Source: Betaproteobacteria bacterium (GTDB taxonomy: Bacteria; Pseudomonadota; Gammaproteobacteria; Burkholderiales; SG8-39). Taken from it: a DNA stretch of 20,701 bases. Location: positions 1 through 20,701 of the forward strand of contig JAAOZY010000096.1 in the NCBI GenBank assembly GCA_012274205.1. Direction: 5' to 3'. This document shows, one piece after another, positions 14,593 through 20,701 of the stretch (its first letter is position 1; each line of letters begins with the position of its first letter). A program made the translations under genes and the position numbers. The notes under the pieces were generated by a model that had not been told where the DNA came from, searched no databases, and saw only the letters and a list, made by a program, of their open reading frames with translations.

Positions 14593-15189
14593 CTAACCGA
14601 TGCGCGATGCCCGCAGCAGGCGCGACAGGTCCTTGAGCATGCGGCGCGGATCGGCGTTCCTCGGAAAACGCAGCATGAGATTTCCATGCGGATCGATCAG
14701 GTATATATGCTCGCGCGCCTCGCCCGGAGGCGGAAATTCGGCAACGATCGGGCTGCCGCCGGCGCGCAGCATGCGCGTGCCGTCGTATTCGCGCATCAGC
14801 ATGGTTTCCAGCGGCGCTTCGTCCAGGATCAGCCAGACGCGCTCGACGCGATCCATCTCGCGCCCTTGCGCGAGACGAACCTGGCGCATGTCGTACAGTT
14901 TGCTGCGGCAGGCGCTGTCGCATCCGGCCCGGTCCAGCTGCAGCAGCACCCACTTGCCGCGCAGCGCCGACAGCCTGAACGCCCGCTGGTCGAGGCGGCG
15001 CAGCGGCGGATCGCTCAGCGGATGCGCCGGAATGAGCTCGCCGTAGTTGCCGGTGCCGCCCTGCGGCTGCCAATAGAAATAGGCGATCAATGCGGCGACA
15101 AACGGCGCGATGCACAAAGCTGCGATCAGGAGCAGCTTCCTGCGTCCGGCGCGCTGCTCAGGTTTGGGGCTTGAAGCTGAGCGCGACAT
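14593..15189 (-). CDS. SCO-like thioredoxin-fold membrane protein of the oxidase cluster
   Basis: A 198-residue protein with a basic N-terminus, one membrane helix at about residues 20-40 and a periplasmic domain resembling SCO/thioredoxin proteins. RGKWVLLQLDRAGCDSAC carries a C-x3-C pair (Cys90, Cys94) at the place of the SCO copper motif, and EHIYLIDPHGNLMLRFP resembles the SCO segment that follows the histidine ligand. The SCO histidine itself does not align exactly; a His lies two residues before the Tyr instead of five. Conserved proteins of this kind occur in betaproteobacterial oxidase clusters, and a role in copper or disulfide handling during assembly is inferred. ATG 15189 overlaps the end of SURF1 by 32 bases; a TTG at 15213 is a longer option. 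Confidence 0.85.
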   Translation of the reverse strand: MSRSASSPKPEQRAGRRKLLLIAALCIAPFVAALIAYFYWQPQGGTGNYGELIPAHPLSDPPLRRLDQRAFRLSALRGKWVLLQLDRAGCDSACRSKLYDMRQVRLAQGREMDRVERVWLILDEAPLETMLMREYDGTRMLRAGGSPIVAEFPPPGEAREHIYLIDPHGNLMLRFPRNADPRRMLKDLSRLLRASRIG

Positions 15190-15865
15190 AAGTGACCAGT
15201 ATGGTGATTGCAAGCGCGTACCACTGGAAGGCGTAGCCGCGATGTATGTTTACGCCGGTGTCCGGCCTGGCCCAGGCGCGCGTCAAGCCGTCTGCGGCAT
15301 CGCTGGTCTGTTGCAGCACGATCGGCTGCAGTCTGAGTCCGGACCATTTCGCGTAGCGCCCGAGAACCAGGTTCTGCCACACGCTGCCCTCGACGGTCTT
15401 TGCATCGAGCTCGAAAATGTGGGCGCTGGGAATGATCGCAACGCCTTCCACGGCGACGCTTCCCGCCGGCGTGCCGACCTGCGGCAGAACGTCGCGCCGC
15501 AGTCCGGCGGCCACCCAGCCGCGGTTCACCAGCACGTACATGTCGCCGCCGGCGATCCTGAGCGGCGTCAGCACCTGGTAGCCGGCGGCGCCGTTCAGCA
15601 CCCGGTTGTCCAGCAGGATCGCGTACTTGGGCGAGTACGCTCCACGCACGCTGACGCGCCTGAATTCGTAGTCGTGCGCGTCCACCGGCACCGAAGGCAG
15701 CGCCAGCACCGCATGGCTAGCGGCATCGTCGAGCTCGCGCGCGAGGGCGAGTTTTTCCTCGGCCCGGCGCGTCTGCCAGTTGCCCAGCGAAACCGTGAGC
15801 GCGATTGCGGCGAGCGCCGCAACGCCGGGCAGGAAGGCAGGTCGAAAACGCCGCTTGGCTAGCAT
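15158..15865 (-). CDS. SURF1 family cytochrome oxidase biogenesis protein
   Basis: Inner-membrane assembly factor involved in placing heme a/a3 in subunit I. The 235 residues have the family layout: one membrane helix near residues 10-28 followed by GNWQTRRAEEK, a periplasmic domain with GYQVLTPLR and YVLVNRGWV, then GYAFQWYALAITILVTYVAL at about 211-230 as the second helix. It starts at ATG 15865 and diverges from the DUF2909 gene with about 70 bases between them. The 3' end overlaps the SCO-like gene. Together with ctaB and SCO1 it forms the assembly half of the cluster. Confidence 0.95.
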   Translation of the reverse strand: MLAKRRFRPAFLPGVAALAAIALTVSLGNWQTRRAEEKLALARELDDAASHAVLALPSVPVDAHDYEFRRVSVRGAYSPKYAILLDNRVLNGAAGYQVLTPLRIAGGDMYVLVNRGWVAAGLRRDVLPQVGTPAGSVAVEGVAIIPSAHIFELDAKTVEGSVWQNLVLGRYAKWSGLRLQPIVLQQTSDAADGLTRAWARPDTGVNIHRGYAFQWYALAITILVTYVALSFKPQT

Positions 15866-15934
15866 GCCGCTTCAGCTCTTCTGGTAACGCTGGTTTGACT
15901 GGGATACACTCGCAAAATTCCGTTGGCGCCAGCA

Positions 15935-16132
15935 ATGAAAATCGTCGTCATTCTGTTCATCATACTGATACTCGGCAGCCTGGGTTCGGCGTTGTTCTAT
16001 CTGATCAATGACCGCGGCCAGTCGCACCGCACTGCGCGCGCCCTGGCGCTGCGCGTCGGACTGTCGCTGACCTTGTTCCTGTTGCTGATGGCCGGCTACT
16101 ACTTCGGCCTGATTCCGGGAAAAATACAGTAG
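15935..16132 (+). CDS. DUF2909-type twin-transmembrane small protein, opposite strand
   Basis: A 65-residue protein of two hydrophobic helices (about 2-25 and 42-62) joined by a short polar, basic turn with NDRGQSHRTARAL. This matches the small twin-transmembrane proteins (DUF2909) found at this place in betaproteobacterial oxidase clusters. ATG 15935 is chosen; an in-frame TTG lies 12 bases upstream. It is the only plus-strand gene in the oxidase cluster, divergent from SURF1 and convergent with ctaE. The conserved position suggests a role linked to the oxidase, but no function is established. Confidence 0.85.
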   Translation: MKIVVILFIILILGSLGSALFYLINDRGQSHRTARALALRVGLSLTLFLLLMAGYYFGLIPGKIQ

Positions 16133-16150
16133 GCAGGCCCAACGCTGAAA

Positions 16151-16180
16151 AGACAGCGCCGCACGGCGTGCGGCGCGTCT
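16151..16180. terminator. GC-rich hairpin between the convergent DUF2909 gene and ctaE
   Basis: AGAC-A-GCGCCGCAC, loop GGC, GTGCGGCGC-GTCT: nine plus four base pairs interrupted by one bulged A. It lies 19 bases after the DUF2909 stop and 62 bases beyond the ctaE stop read from the other side. No T-run follows on either strand, so it may act as a transcription barrier or 3'-end stabiliser and not as a textbook intrinsic terminator. Confidence 0.6.
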
Positions 16181-16241
16181 GAAGTCCTTCGCAGGAAACC
16201 CTACTGGGACGGCACCCCCTCTGCCGGCCGGATCGTCTGCG

Positions 16242-17093
16242 CTATACCCAATAGACGAAGATGAACAGCAGCAGCCACACCACGTCGACGAAGTGCCAGT
16301 ACCACGCAACCGCCTCGAACGCGAAATGGTGATCCGGCTTGAAGTGCCCGAAAATCGAGCGAAACAGCATGGTGGTCAGCATGATCACGCCTATGGTCAC
16401 GTGAAAACCATGGAAACCCGTAAGCATGAAAAAGGTCGTGCCGTAGATGCCGGTGCTGAGCTTGAGGTTCAACTCGGAATAGGCGTGGGAATATTCGAAT
16501 ATCTGGAACCCGAGGAAGGTCACCCCCAGCGCGATCGTCAGGAACAGGAACAGCTTCAGTTTGGTGCGGTTGCCCGCGAGCATGCCGAAGTGGGCGATGG
16601 TAAGGGTGACACCCGAGGAGAGCAGCAGCAAGGTGTTCAGCGCAGGCACGCCCCACGCGGCCATGGGCGAAAATTGCTCCTTGAAGCCCGGGCCTGCGCT
16701 GGGCCAGTGCGCGCTGAAGTCCGGCCACAGCAATTCCCTGCTGGTGAGGCCGCCCAGATCGGGCACGGACAGCACGCGCGCGTAGAACAAGGCGCCGAAA
16801 AAGGCGGCGAAGAACATCACCTCCGAGAAGATGAACCAGCTCATGCCCCAGCGGAAGGAGACGTCCTCCTGTTTGCCGTACTTTCCCGCCTCGGATTCGC
16901 GCACCACGTCGCCGAACCAGCGGAACATCATGAACACGAGCAGGGCAAAACCGAACAGCACGCCATAGCGGCCGATGTCCGCGCCGTTGAACCACATCGC
17001 CGCGCCGCCCGCCATGAACAGCAGCGCGAACGAGCCAACGATCATCCAGTGGGACGGCTGCGGTACGAAATAGTGCTGAGCATGATCGCTCAT
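16242..17093 (-). CDS. ctaE: Cytochrome c oxidase subunit III
   Basis: Structural subunit III of the aa3/caa3 oxidase, binding lipids and stabilising proton uptake by subunit I. It has 283 residues and seven membrane helices. Typical features are the N-terminal HYFVPQPSHWMIVGS, the SEVMFFAAFFGALFYARV helix with its conserved Glu, TGFHGFHVTIG and the C-terminal AWYWHFVDVVWLLLFIFVYW. A GAGGAG sequence about seven bases before ATG 17093 is a good ribosome binding site. It follows the DUF2970 gene by 16 bases, the last of the structural run that starts with ctaC. Confidence 0.97.
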   Translation of the reverse strand: MSDHAQHYFVPQPSHWMIVGSFALLFMAGGAAMWFNGADIGRYGVLFGFALLVFMMFRWFGDVVRESEAGKYGKQEDVSFRWGMSWFIFSEVMFFAAFFGALFYARVLSVPDLGGLTSRELLWPDFSAHWPSAGPGFKEQFSPMAAWGVPALNTLLLLSSGVTLTIAHFGMLAGNRTKLKLFLFLTIALGVTFLGFQIFEYSHAYSELNLKLSTGIYGTTFFMLTGFHGFHVTIGVIMLTTMLFRSIFGHFKPDHHFAFEAVAWYWHFVDVVWLLLFIFVYWV

Positions 17094-17109
17094 CTTGTCT
17101 CTCCTCGAT

Positions 17110-17325
17110 TTATGCCAGCTGGCTGATGACCAGGCGCACCAGCAATATCAAACTCAGAACAAAGATCGCCGCCCCGATCAGGCCGGCGATGATCACCTGC
17201 TGCGGCTTCAGCTTCACGCTGTCCGCTTCGTAGTCGCTGCGACGGCGAATGCCGAGACAGGACCAGAACACGGCCTTCGCCACCTGCAGCGGCGACGCCT
17301 TTTTTTGCGCCTGCGCCACCGTCAC
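17110..17325 (-). CDS. DUF2970 family small membrane protein
   Basis: A 71-residue protein with a soluble N-terminal part (KKASPLQVAKAVFWSCLGIRRRSDYE) and one C-terminal membrane helix (about residues 46-68). The VxWSxxGIRRxxDYExD segment is typical of DUF2970 proteins seen between cox11 and ctaE in betaproteobacteria. Start is GTG at 17325, which overlaps the Cox11 TGA as GTGA; GGAAGGTGAG upstream can serve as ribosome binding site. Its role is unknown; the position implies oxidase assembly. Confidence 0.85.
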   Translation of the reverse strand: MTVAQAQKKASPLQVAKAVFWSCLGIRRRSDYEADSVKLKPQQVIIAGLIGAAIFVLSLILLVRLVISQLA

Positions 17326-17885
17326 CCCGGACTCACCTTCCGGTTCGCGCCATCCACCCGGAAGAAGGTGTAGGAAAGCGTGATCGTATTGATGTCCTTG
17401 GGCAGGCCCGGATCGATCACGAACACGACCGGCATCTCCCGCACCTCGCCCGCGGCCAGTTTCTGCTGGGTGAAGCAGAAACACTCCAGCTTCCTGAAGT
17501 ATTGCACCGCCTGCCTTGGCGCATAACTGGGCACCGCCTGCCCGGTGACCGGCTCGGCGAGCGTGTTCCTCACCTCGTACACCACCTGGGTCAGCTCGCC
17601 CGGGTGGATTTGCACGCTCGATGTCCGCGGTTTGAACGTCCAGGGCAGCTTGCGCGTGTTCGAATCGAATTCGACCGTCACCGTGCGCGTCAGGTCCACC
17701 TGGGTGTTCGCTGCGGCGCCCTCGACCTCGCCTGGCTGCCACAGCTCGCGCAGGCCAGCGACCTCGCATATCTTGTTGTAGAACGGCACCAGCGCGAAGC
17801 CGAATCCGAACATGCCCAGCGCCGCCACCAGCAGCTTTTTGAGCATGAGGCGGTTGGGCGCAGTGAAAGCAGCCGGTGCGTTCAT
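17322..17885 (-). CDS. ctaG: Cytochrome c oxidase assembly protein Cox11 (CtaG family), CuB insertion
   Basis: Copper chaperone that delivers Cu to the CuB site of subunit I. It has 187 residues: a short cytoplasmic N-terminus, one membrane helix (about 16-36), then a periplasmic immunoglobulin-like domain. The copper-binding CFCF motif is present as LECFCFTQQ (Cys135, Cys137), and the third conserved Cys is Cys40 in FYNKICEVAGL. The ATG overlaps the stop of the small assembly gene (ATGA) and its own stop overlaps the DUF2970 start (GTGA), so the three are translationally coupled. The name ctaG is used here in the Cox11 sense, not for the unrelated Bacillus CtaG. Confidence 0.96.
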   Translation of the reverse strand: MNAPAAFTAPNRLMLKKLLVAALGMFGFGFALVPFYNKICEVAGLRELWQPGEVEGAAANTQVDLTRTVTVEFDSNTRKLPWTFKPRTSSVQIHPGELTQVVYEVRNTLAEPVTGQAVPSYAPRQAVQYFRKLECFCFTQQKLAAGEVREMPVVFVIDPGLPKDINTITLSYTFFRVDGANRKVSPG

Positions 17886-17986
17886 TTTGCCAGCCAGTAC
17901 CTGAGCATGATCGCGAAAAAGAAACCGAGCGCGATCGCGGCCAGAATCAGCCCCGTTTTCCTGTTGCCGGTGTACCCGCTTCCCAT
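17882..17986 (-). CDS. Cytochrome oxidase small assembly protein (34 residues)
   Basis: A tiny single-helix membrane protein, GSGYTGNRKTGL followed by a hydrophobic stretch and ending RYWLAK, matching the small assembly proteins placed between ctaD and cox11 in betaproteobacteria. ATG 17986 is chosen because AGGGGA lies five bases upstream. Another ATG at 18001 overlaps the ctaD TGA by one base and would add five residues. Its 3' end overlaps the Cox11 start. The function is not defined beyond its fixed place in oxidase operons. Confidence 0.8.
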   Translation of the reverse strand: MGSGYTGNRKTGLILAAIALGFFFAIMLRYWLAK

Positions 17987-18000
17987 GCTGTTCCCCTGCA

Positions 18001-19608
18001 TCACTTGACTTCCGGCGCTTCCTCGAAGCTGTGATATGGCGCCGGGCTGGGCAGATGGGTCCACTCCAGGGTATCGGCGCCTTCCCAGGGCTTGGCCGGC
18101 GCTTTCTCGCCTTTGCCCAGCGGCCCGCATTTGAGCACGATGTACAGGAACAGCAGCTGGGACAAACCGAAACCGAACGCGCCGATGCTGGCGATCTGGT
18201 TGAAGTCGGTGAACTGGCTGGCGTAGTCAGGGATGCGCCGCGGCATGCCCGCGAGGCCTAGAAAGTGCATCGGGAAGAAGGTGACGTTAAAGAACACCAG
18301 CGACAGCCAGAAGTGCCACTTGCCCAGGGTTTCGTCGTACATGCGGCCGGTCCACTTGGGAATCCAGAAATAGGTGCCGGCAAAAATCGCGAACAGCGAG
18401 CCTGCCACCAGCACGTAGTGGAAATGCGCGACCACATAATAGGTATCCTGCAACTGCACGTCCACCGGCATGATCGCGAGCATCAGGCCGGTGAAGCCGC
18501 CCATGGTGAACACGAAAATGAAGCCGACTGCGAACAGCATCGGCGTCTCGAAGGTCATCGAGCCCTTCCACATGGTCGCCAGCCAGTTGAACACCTTCAC
18601 CCCGGTGGGCACCGCGATCAGCATGGTCGCGTACATGAAGAACAGCAGCCCCGCGGTGGGCAGCCCCACAGTAAACATGTGGTGCGCCCAGACGATGAAG
18701 GACAGGATCGCGATCGAGGAGGTCGCATACACCATCGAAGCGTAGCCGAACAGGGGTTTGCGCGCGAACGTCGGGATCACCTGGCTGATGATGCCGAACG
18801 CGGGCAGGATCATGATGTAGACCTCGGGATGGCCGAAGAACCAGAAGATGTGCTGGAACATCACCGGGTCGCCGCCGCCCGCGGCGTTGAAGAACGAAGT
18901 GCCGAAGTGGCGGTCGGCGAGCAGCATGGTGATGGCGCCGGCGAGCACCGGCATCACCGCGATCAGCAGATAGGCCGTGATCAGCCAGGTCCACACGAAC
19001 ATCGGCATTTTCATCAGCGTCATCCCCGGCGCGCGCATATTGAGGATGGTGGTGATGATGTTGATCGAGCCCATGATGCTGGAGGCGCCCATGATATGCA
19101 GCGCGAATATGCCGAGGTCCATGCCCGGACCCATCTGGATCGACAGCGGCGCGTAGATGGTCCAGCCCGCGCCCGGAGCGCCGCCCGGAACGAAAAACGA
19201 AATTATCAGCAGCGACGCAGCCACCGGCAGCAGCCAGAAGCTCCAGTTATTCATGCGCGCAAACGCCATGTCGGGCGCGCCTATCATCATCGGTATCTGC
19301 CAGTTGGCGAAACCGACGAAGGCCGGCATGATCGCGCCGAACACCATGATCAGGCCGTGCATGGTGGTGAGCTGGTTGAAGAACTCCGGCGTTACGATCT
19401 GCAGGCCGGGCTCGAACAGTTCGGCGCGTATGGTCAGCGCCAGCACCCCGCCGATGAGCAGCATGGTGAACGAGAACCACAGGTACATCGTGCCGATGTC
19501 CTTGTGGTTGGTGGTGGTCACCCAGCGCATCAAGCCCGAGGGCGGGTGCGCGTGGTCGTCGTGATCAGCTGCGTGACCGTGGCCGTGGACGTCGATGACT
19601 GCGCTCAT
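18001..19608 (-). CDS. ctaD: Cytochrome c oxidase subunit I (A1-type heme-copper oxidase)
   Basis: Catalytic subunit that reduces oxygen to water at the heme a3-CuB centre and pumps protons. It has 535 residues and twelve membrane helices. Visible ligands are His84 and His397 (heme a), His395 (heme a3), and His260, His309 and His310 (CuB); Tyr264 in GHPEVY is the cross-linked tyrosine. Glu262 in the same motif plus Asp113, Asn120 and Asn121 mark the D-channel, and Lys338 in PTGVKVF the K-channel, so this is an A1-type pump. The N-terminus is His/Asp-rich (HGHGHAADHDDHAH). AGGAGA five bases before ATG 19608 is a good ribosome binding site. The gene lies downstream of ctaC, separated by 134 bases that contain a repeat. 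Confidence 0.98.
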   Translation of the reverse strand: MSAVIDVHGHGHAADHDDHAHPPSGLMRWVTTTNHKDIGTMYLWFSFTMLLIGGVLALTIRAELFEPGLQIVTPEFFNQLTTMHGLIMVFGAIMPAFVGFANWQIPMMIGAPDMAFARMNNWSFWLLPVAASLLIISFFVPGGAPGAGWTIYAPLSIQMGPGMDLGIFALHIMGASSIMGSINIITTILNMRAPGMTLMKMPMFVWTWLITAYLLIAVMPVLAGAITMLLADRHFGTSFFNAAGGGDPVMFQHIFWFFGHPEVYIMILPAFGIISQVIPTFARKPLFGYASMVYATSSIAILSFIVWAHHMFTVGLPTAGLLFFMYATMLIAVPTGVKVFNWLATMWKGSMTFETPMLFAVGFIFVFTMGGFTGLMLAIMPVDVQLQDTYYVVAHFHYVLVAGSLFAIFAGTYFWIPKWTGRMYDETLGKWHFWLSLVFFNVTFFPMHFLGLAGMPRRIPDYASQFTDFNQIASIGAFGFGLSQLLFLYIVLKCGPLGKGEKAPAKPWEGADTLEWTHLPSPAPYHSFEEAPEVK

Positions 19609-19650
19609 GCATTTCTCCTGAAAATCTGTTCGTTAGAGCGTCTTACCAAA

Positions 19651-19706
19651 CGAGGGGAAATCCCCTTCGGGGACTTCCTTCGGGTCGTCTCCCCTCGTGC
19701 TCCCCT
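19651..19706 (-). repeat. Dispersed hairpin repeat, copy B (between ctaC and ctaD)
   Basis: Reverse-complement counterpart of 12983-13037. On the plus strand CGAGGGGA (19651-19658) pairs with TCCCCTCG (19690-19697) as an outer stem, and GAAATCCCC-TTC-GGGGACTTC forms an inner hairpin. It lies inside the oxidase operon, in the only long gap between structural genes, so it must be transcribed with ctaC-ctaD unless transcription ends there. It could stabilise the upstream ctaC message or reduce read-through, as palindromic repeats do elsewhere. Confidence 0.75.
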
Positions 19707-19715
19707 AAATCATGC

Positions 19716-19742
19716 GCCTAACAATAATACTGTCAGGCGCCC
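19716..19742 (-). other. Inverted repeat just after the ctaC stop
   Basis: GCGCCT and AGGCGC, separated by 15 AT-rich bases, form a 6-base-pair stem directly behind the ctaC stop codon. Together with the larger repeat at 19651-19706 it gives two successive hairpins in the ctaC-ctaD gap. It is too short to call a terminator with confidence. Confidence 0.35.
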
Positions 19743-20701
19743 TTACTTTCTTGCCGCTTTGACTTCGGCTGGTTGCACCATGTCGCCCGTCTTGTTGCCC
19801 CAGGCGTTGCGCTCATACGTAATCACGGCGGCGATGTCGGTGTCCGACAGCTGCTTGCCGAAGGCCACCATGGCAGTGCCGGGCTTGCCGTTGAGTACCC
19901 GGTTGATATGCGCCGCCTTGTCGCCGGTCGCAATCTTGGAGCCGTCCAGCGCCGGGAACGTCGGCGGCATTCCCTTGCCCGTCGGCTGATGGCAGGCAGC
20001 GCAATTGGCGGCATACACTTTCTCGCCCCTGGCCTGGAGGCCGGCCATGGTCCATTGCTTGTTCGGATCCTCGGCCGCGGCGGCCGCCTTTGCTTTCCGG
20101 TCGGCAACCCATTGCGTGTATTTTTCCTGCGACACCACGTCGACCACGATCGGCATGAAACCGTGGTCCTTGCCGCACAGTTCGGCGCACTGGCCGCGGT
20201 AGGTGCCTTCCTTGTCGGCGCGGAACCAGGTGTCGCGCACGAAACCCGGAATCGCGTCCTGTTTGATGCCGAAGGCCGGCACCCAGAATGAGTGGATCAC
20301 GTCGTCGGCGGTTGTCAGCACGCGCACCTTTTTACCCACCGGCACCACCAGCGGGTTATCCACTTCGAGCAGGTAGTTTTCGTCCTTGGGCTTCTGGTTG
20401 TGGATCTGATCCTGCGGCGTAGCCAGAGTGGACAGGAACGAGATGCCTTCGCCTTCGCCCTTGAGGTAGTCGTAGCCCCATTTCCACTGGTAGCCGGTGG
20501 CCTTGATCGTGATGTCGGGGTTGGACGTGTTCTTGAAATCGATCACCGCCCTGGTCGCTGGCCAGGCCATGCCGATGAGGATCAGGAACGGGATTACGGT
20601 CCAGATGATTTCCACGGTGGTGTTCTCGTGGAACTGCGCGGCCTTGTGGCCCACCGACTTGCGGTGGGCGTAAATGGAGTAGAACATCACGCCGAAGACG
20701 A
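19743..20701 (-). CDS. ctaC: Cytochrome c oxidase subunit II with fused cytochrome c domain (caa3-type), N-terminus outside window
   Basis: Subunit II accepts electrons at the binuclear CuA centre and passes them to heme a. The frame is open at the right edge (VFGVMFYSIYAH is the end of the first membrane helix), so the signal peptide and true start lie beyond the window. The second helix is TVEIIWTVIPFLILIGMAW. The CuA ligands are seen in VIHSFWVP and CAELCGKDHGFMP (Cys, Glu, Cys, His, Met). After an Ala/Lys-rich linker the chain ends in a cytochrome c domain with CAACH and a likely axial Met in GTAMVAFG. That fusion makes the enzyme caa3-like. It is the first gene of the oxidase operon as far as seen. 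Confidence 0.97.
   Translation of the reverse strand, partial: VFGVMFYSIYAHRKSVGHKAAQFHENTTVEIIWTVIPFLILIGMAWPATRAVIDFKNTSNPDITIKATGYQWKWGYDYLKGEGEGISFLSTLATPQDQIHNQKPKDENYLLEVDNPLVVPVGKKVRVLTTADDVIHSFWVPAFGIKQDAIPGFVRDTWFRADKEGTYRGQCAELCGKDHGFMPIVVDVVSQEKYTQWVADRKAKAAAAAEDPNKQWTMAGLQARGEKVYAANCAACHQPTGKGMPPTFPALDGSKIATGDKAAHINRVLNGKPGTAMVAFGKQLSDTDIAAVITYERNAWGNKTGDMVQPAEVKAARK

Noticed and set aside
18265..19989. 574-codon open frame on the plus strand
   Set aside because: It is His/Arg/Glu-rich and antisense to subunit I and to the end of subunit II. Its length comes from codon bias in ctaD.
1..20701. tRNA or rRNA genes, CRISPR arrays, insertion sequences, integrase or attachment sites
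   Set aside because: No tRNA-like folds, regularly spaced identical repeats with unique spacers, transposase motifs or target-site duplications were recognised by eye.

Overview
The window is a GC-rich stretch of a betaproteobacterial chromosome; the genus cannot be fixed from it. The main clue is gene order: an aa3/caa3 cytochrome oxidase cluster (ctaC, ctaD, a tiny assembly protein, cox11/ctaG, a DUF2970 gene, ctaE, an opposite-strand DUF2909 gene, SURF1, an SCO-like protein, ctaB, SCO1) ending tail-to-tail with rpoH, an arrangement familiar from Burkholderiales, Nitrosomonadales and relatives. No RNA genes, insertion sequences or CRISPR arrays were seen, and no gene-free stretch exceeds 230 bases.

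Left part (1-10779, minus strand): a two-partner secretion operon. A periplasmic or lipid-anchored Sel1-repeat protein comes first, then the outer-membrane transporter TpsB, then a giant TpsA adhesin of at least 2733 codons that runs off the left edge. I read its frame from the start codon to base 1 and found no stop. The adhesin has a signal peptide, a secretion (haemagglutination-activity) domain, a long beta-repeat stalk and a Gly/Ser/Thr/Asp-rich C-terminal region made of tandem repeats.

Middle (10780-12944, plus strand): a divergent intergenic region, two overlapping genes for small cyclic-nucleotide-binding-fold proteins whose phosphate-binding cassettes look degenerate, and rpoH (sigma-32). 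The rpoH promoter region contains a near-perfect CIRCE operator (TTGGCACTC-N9-GAGTGCTAA) that covers a good sigma-70 promoter, so HrcA probably represses the gene for the other heat-shock regulator.

Right part (13069-20701, almost all minus strand): the cytochrome oxidase structural and assembly genes. Subunit II carries a C-terminal cytochrome c domain (caa3-like) and is cut by the right edge. Subunit I has the heme, CuB, D-channel and K-channel residues of an A1-type proton pump. Cox11 (CuB), SCO1 (CuA), SURF1 and CtaB (heme O synthase) are present. Heme A synthase (ctaA/COX15), commonly placed next to ctaB in related clusters, is absent: only about 50 bases separate ctaB from its upstream neighbour.

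Two copies of a roughly 55-base hairpin-forming repeat lie in opposite orientation, one between rpoH and SCO1 and one between ctaC and ctaD. They look like members of a dispersed palindromic repeat family. The best candidates for something not yet described are the Sel1-TpsB-TpsA operon with its unusual adhesin, the paired degenerate CNB proteins diverging from it, the ctaA-less oxidase cluster and this repeat family.
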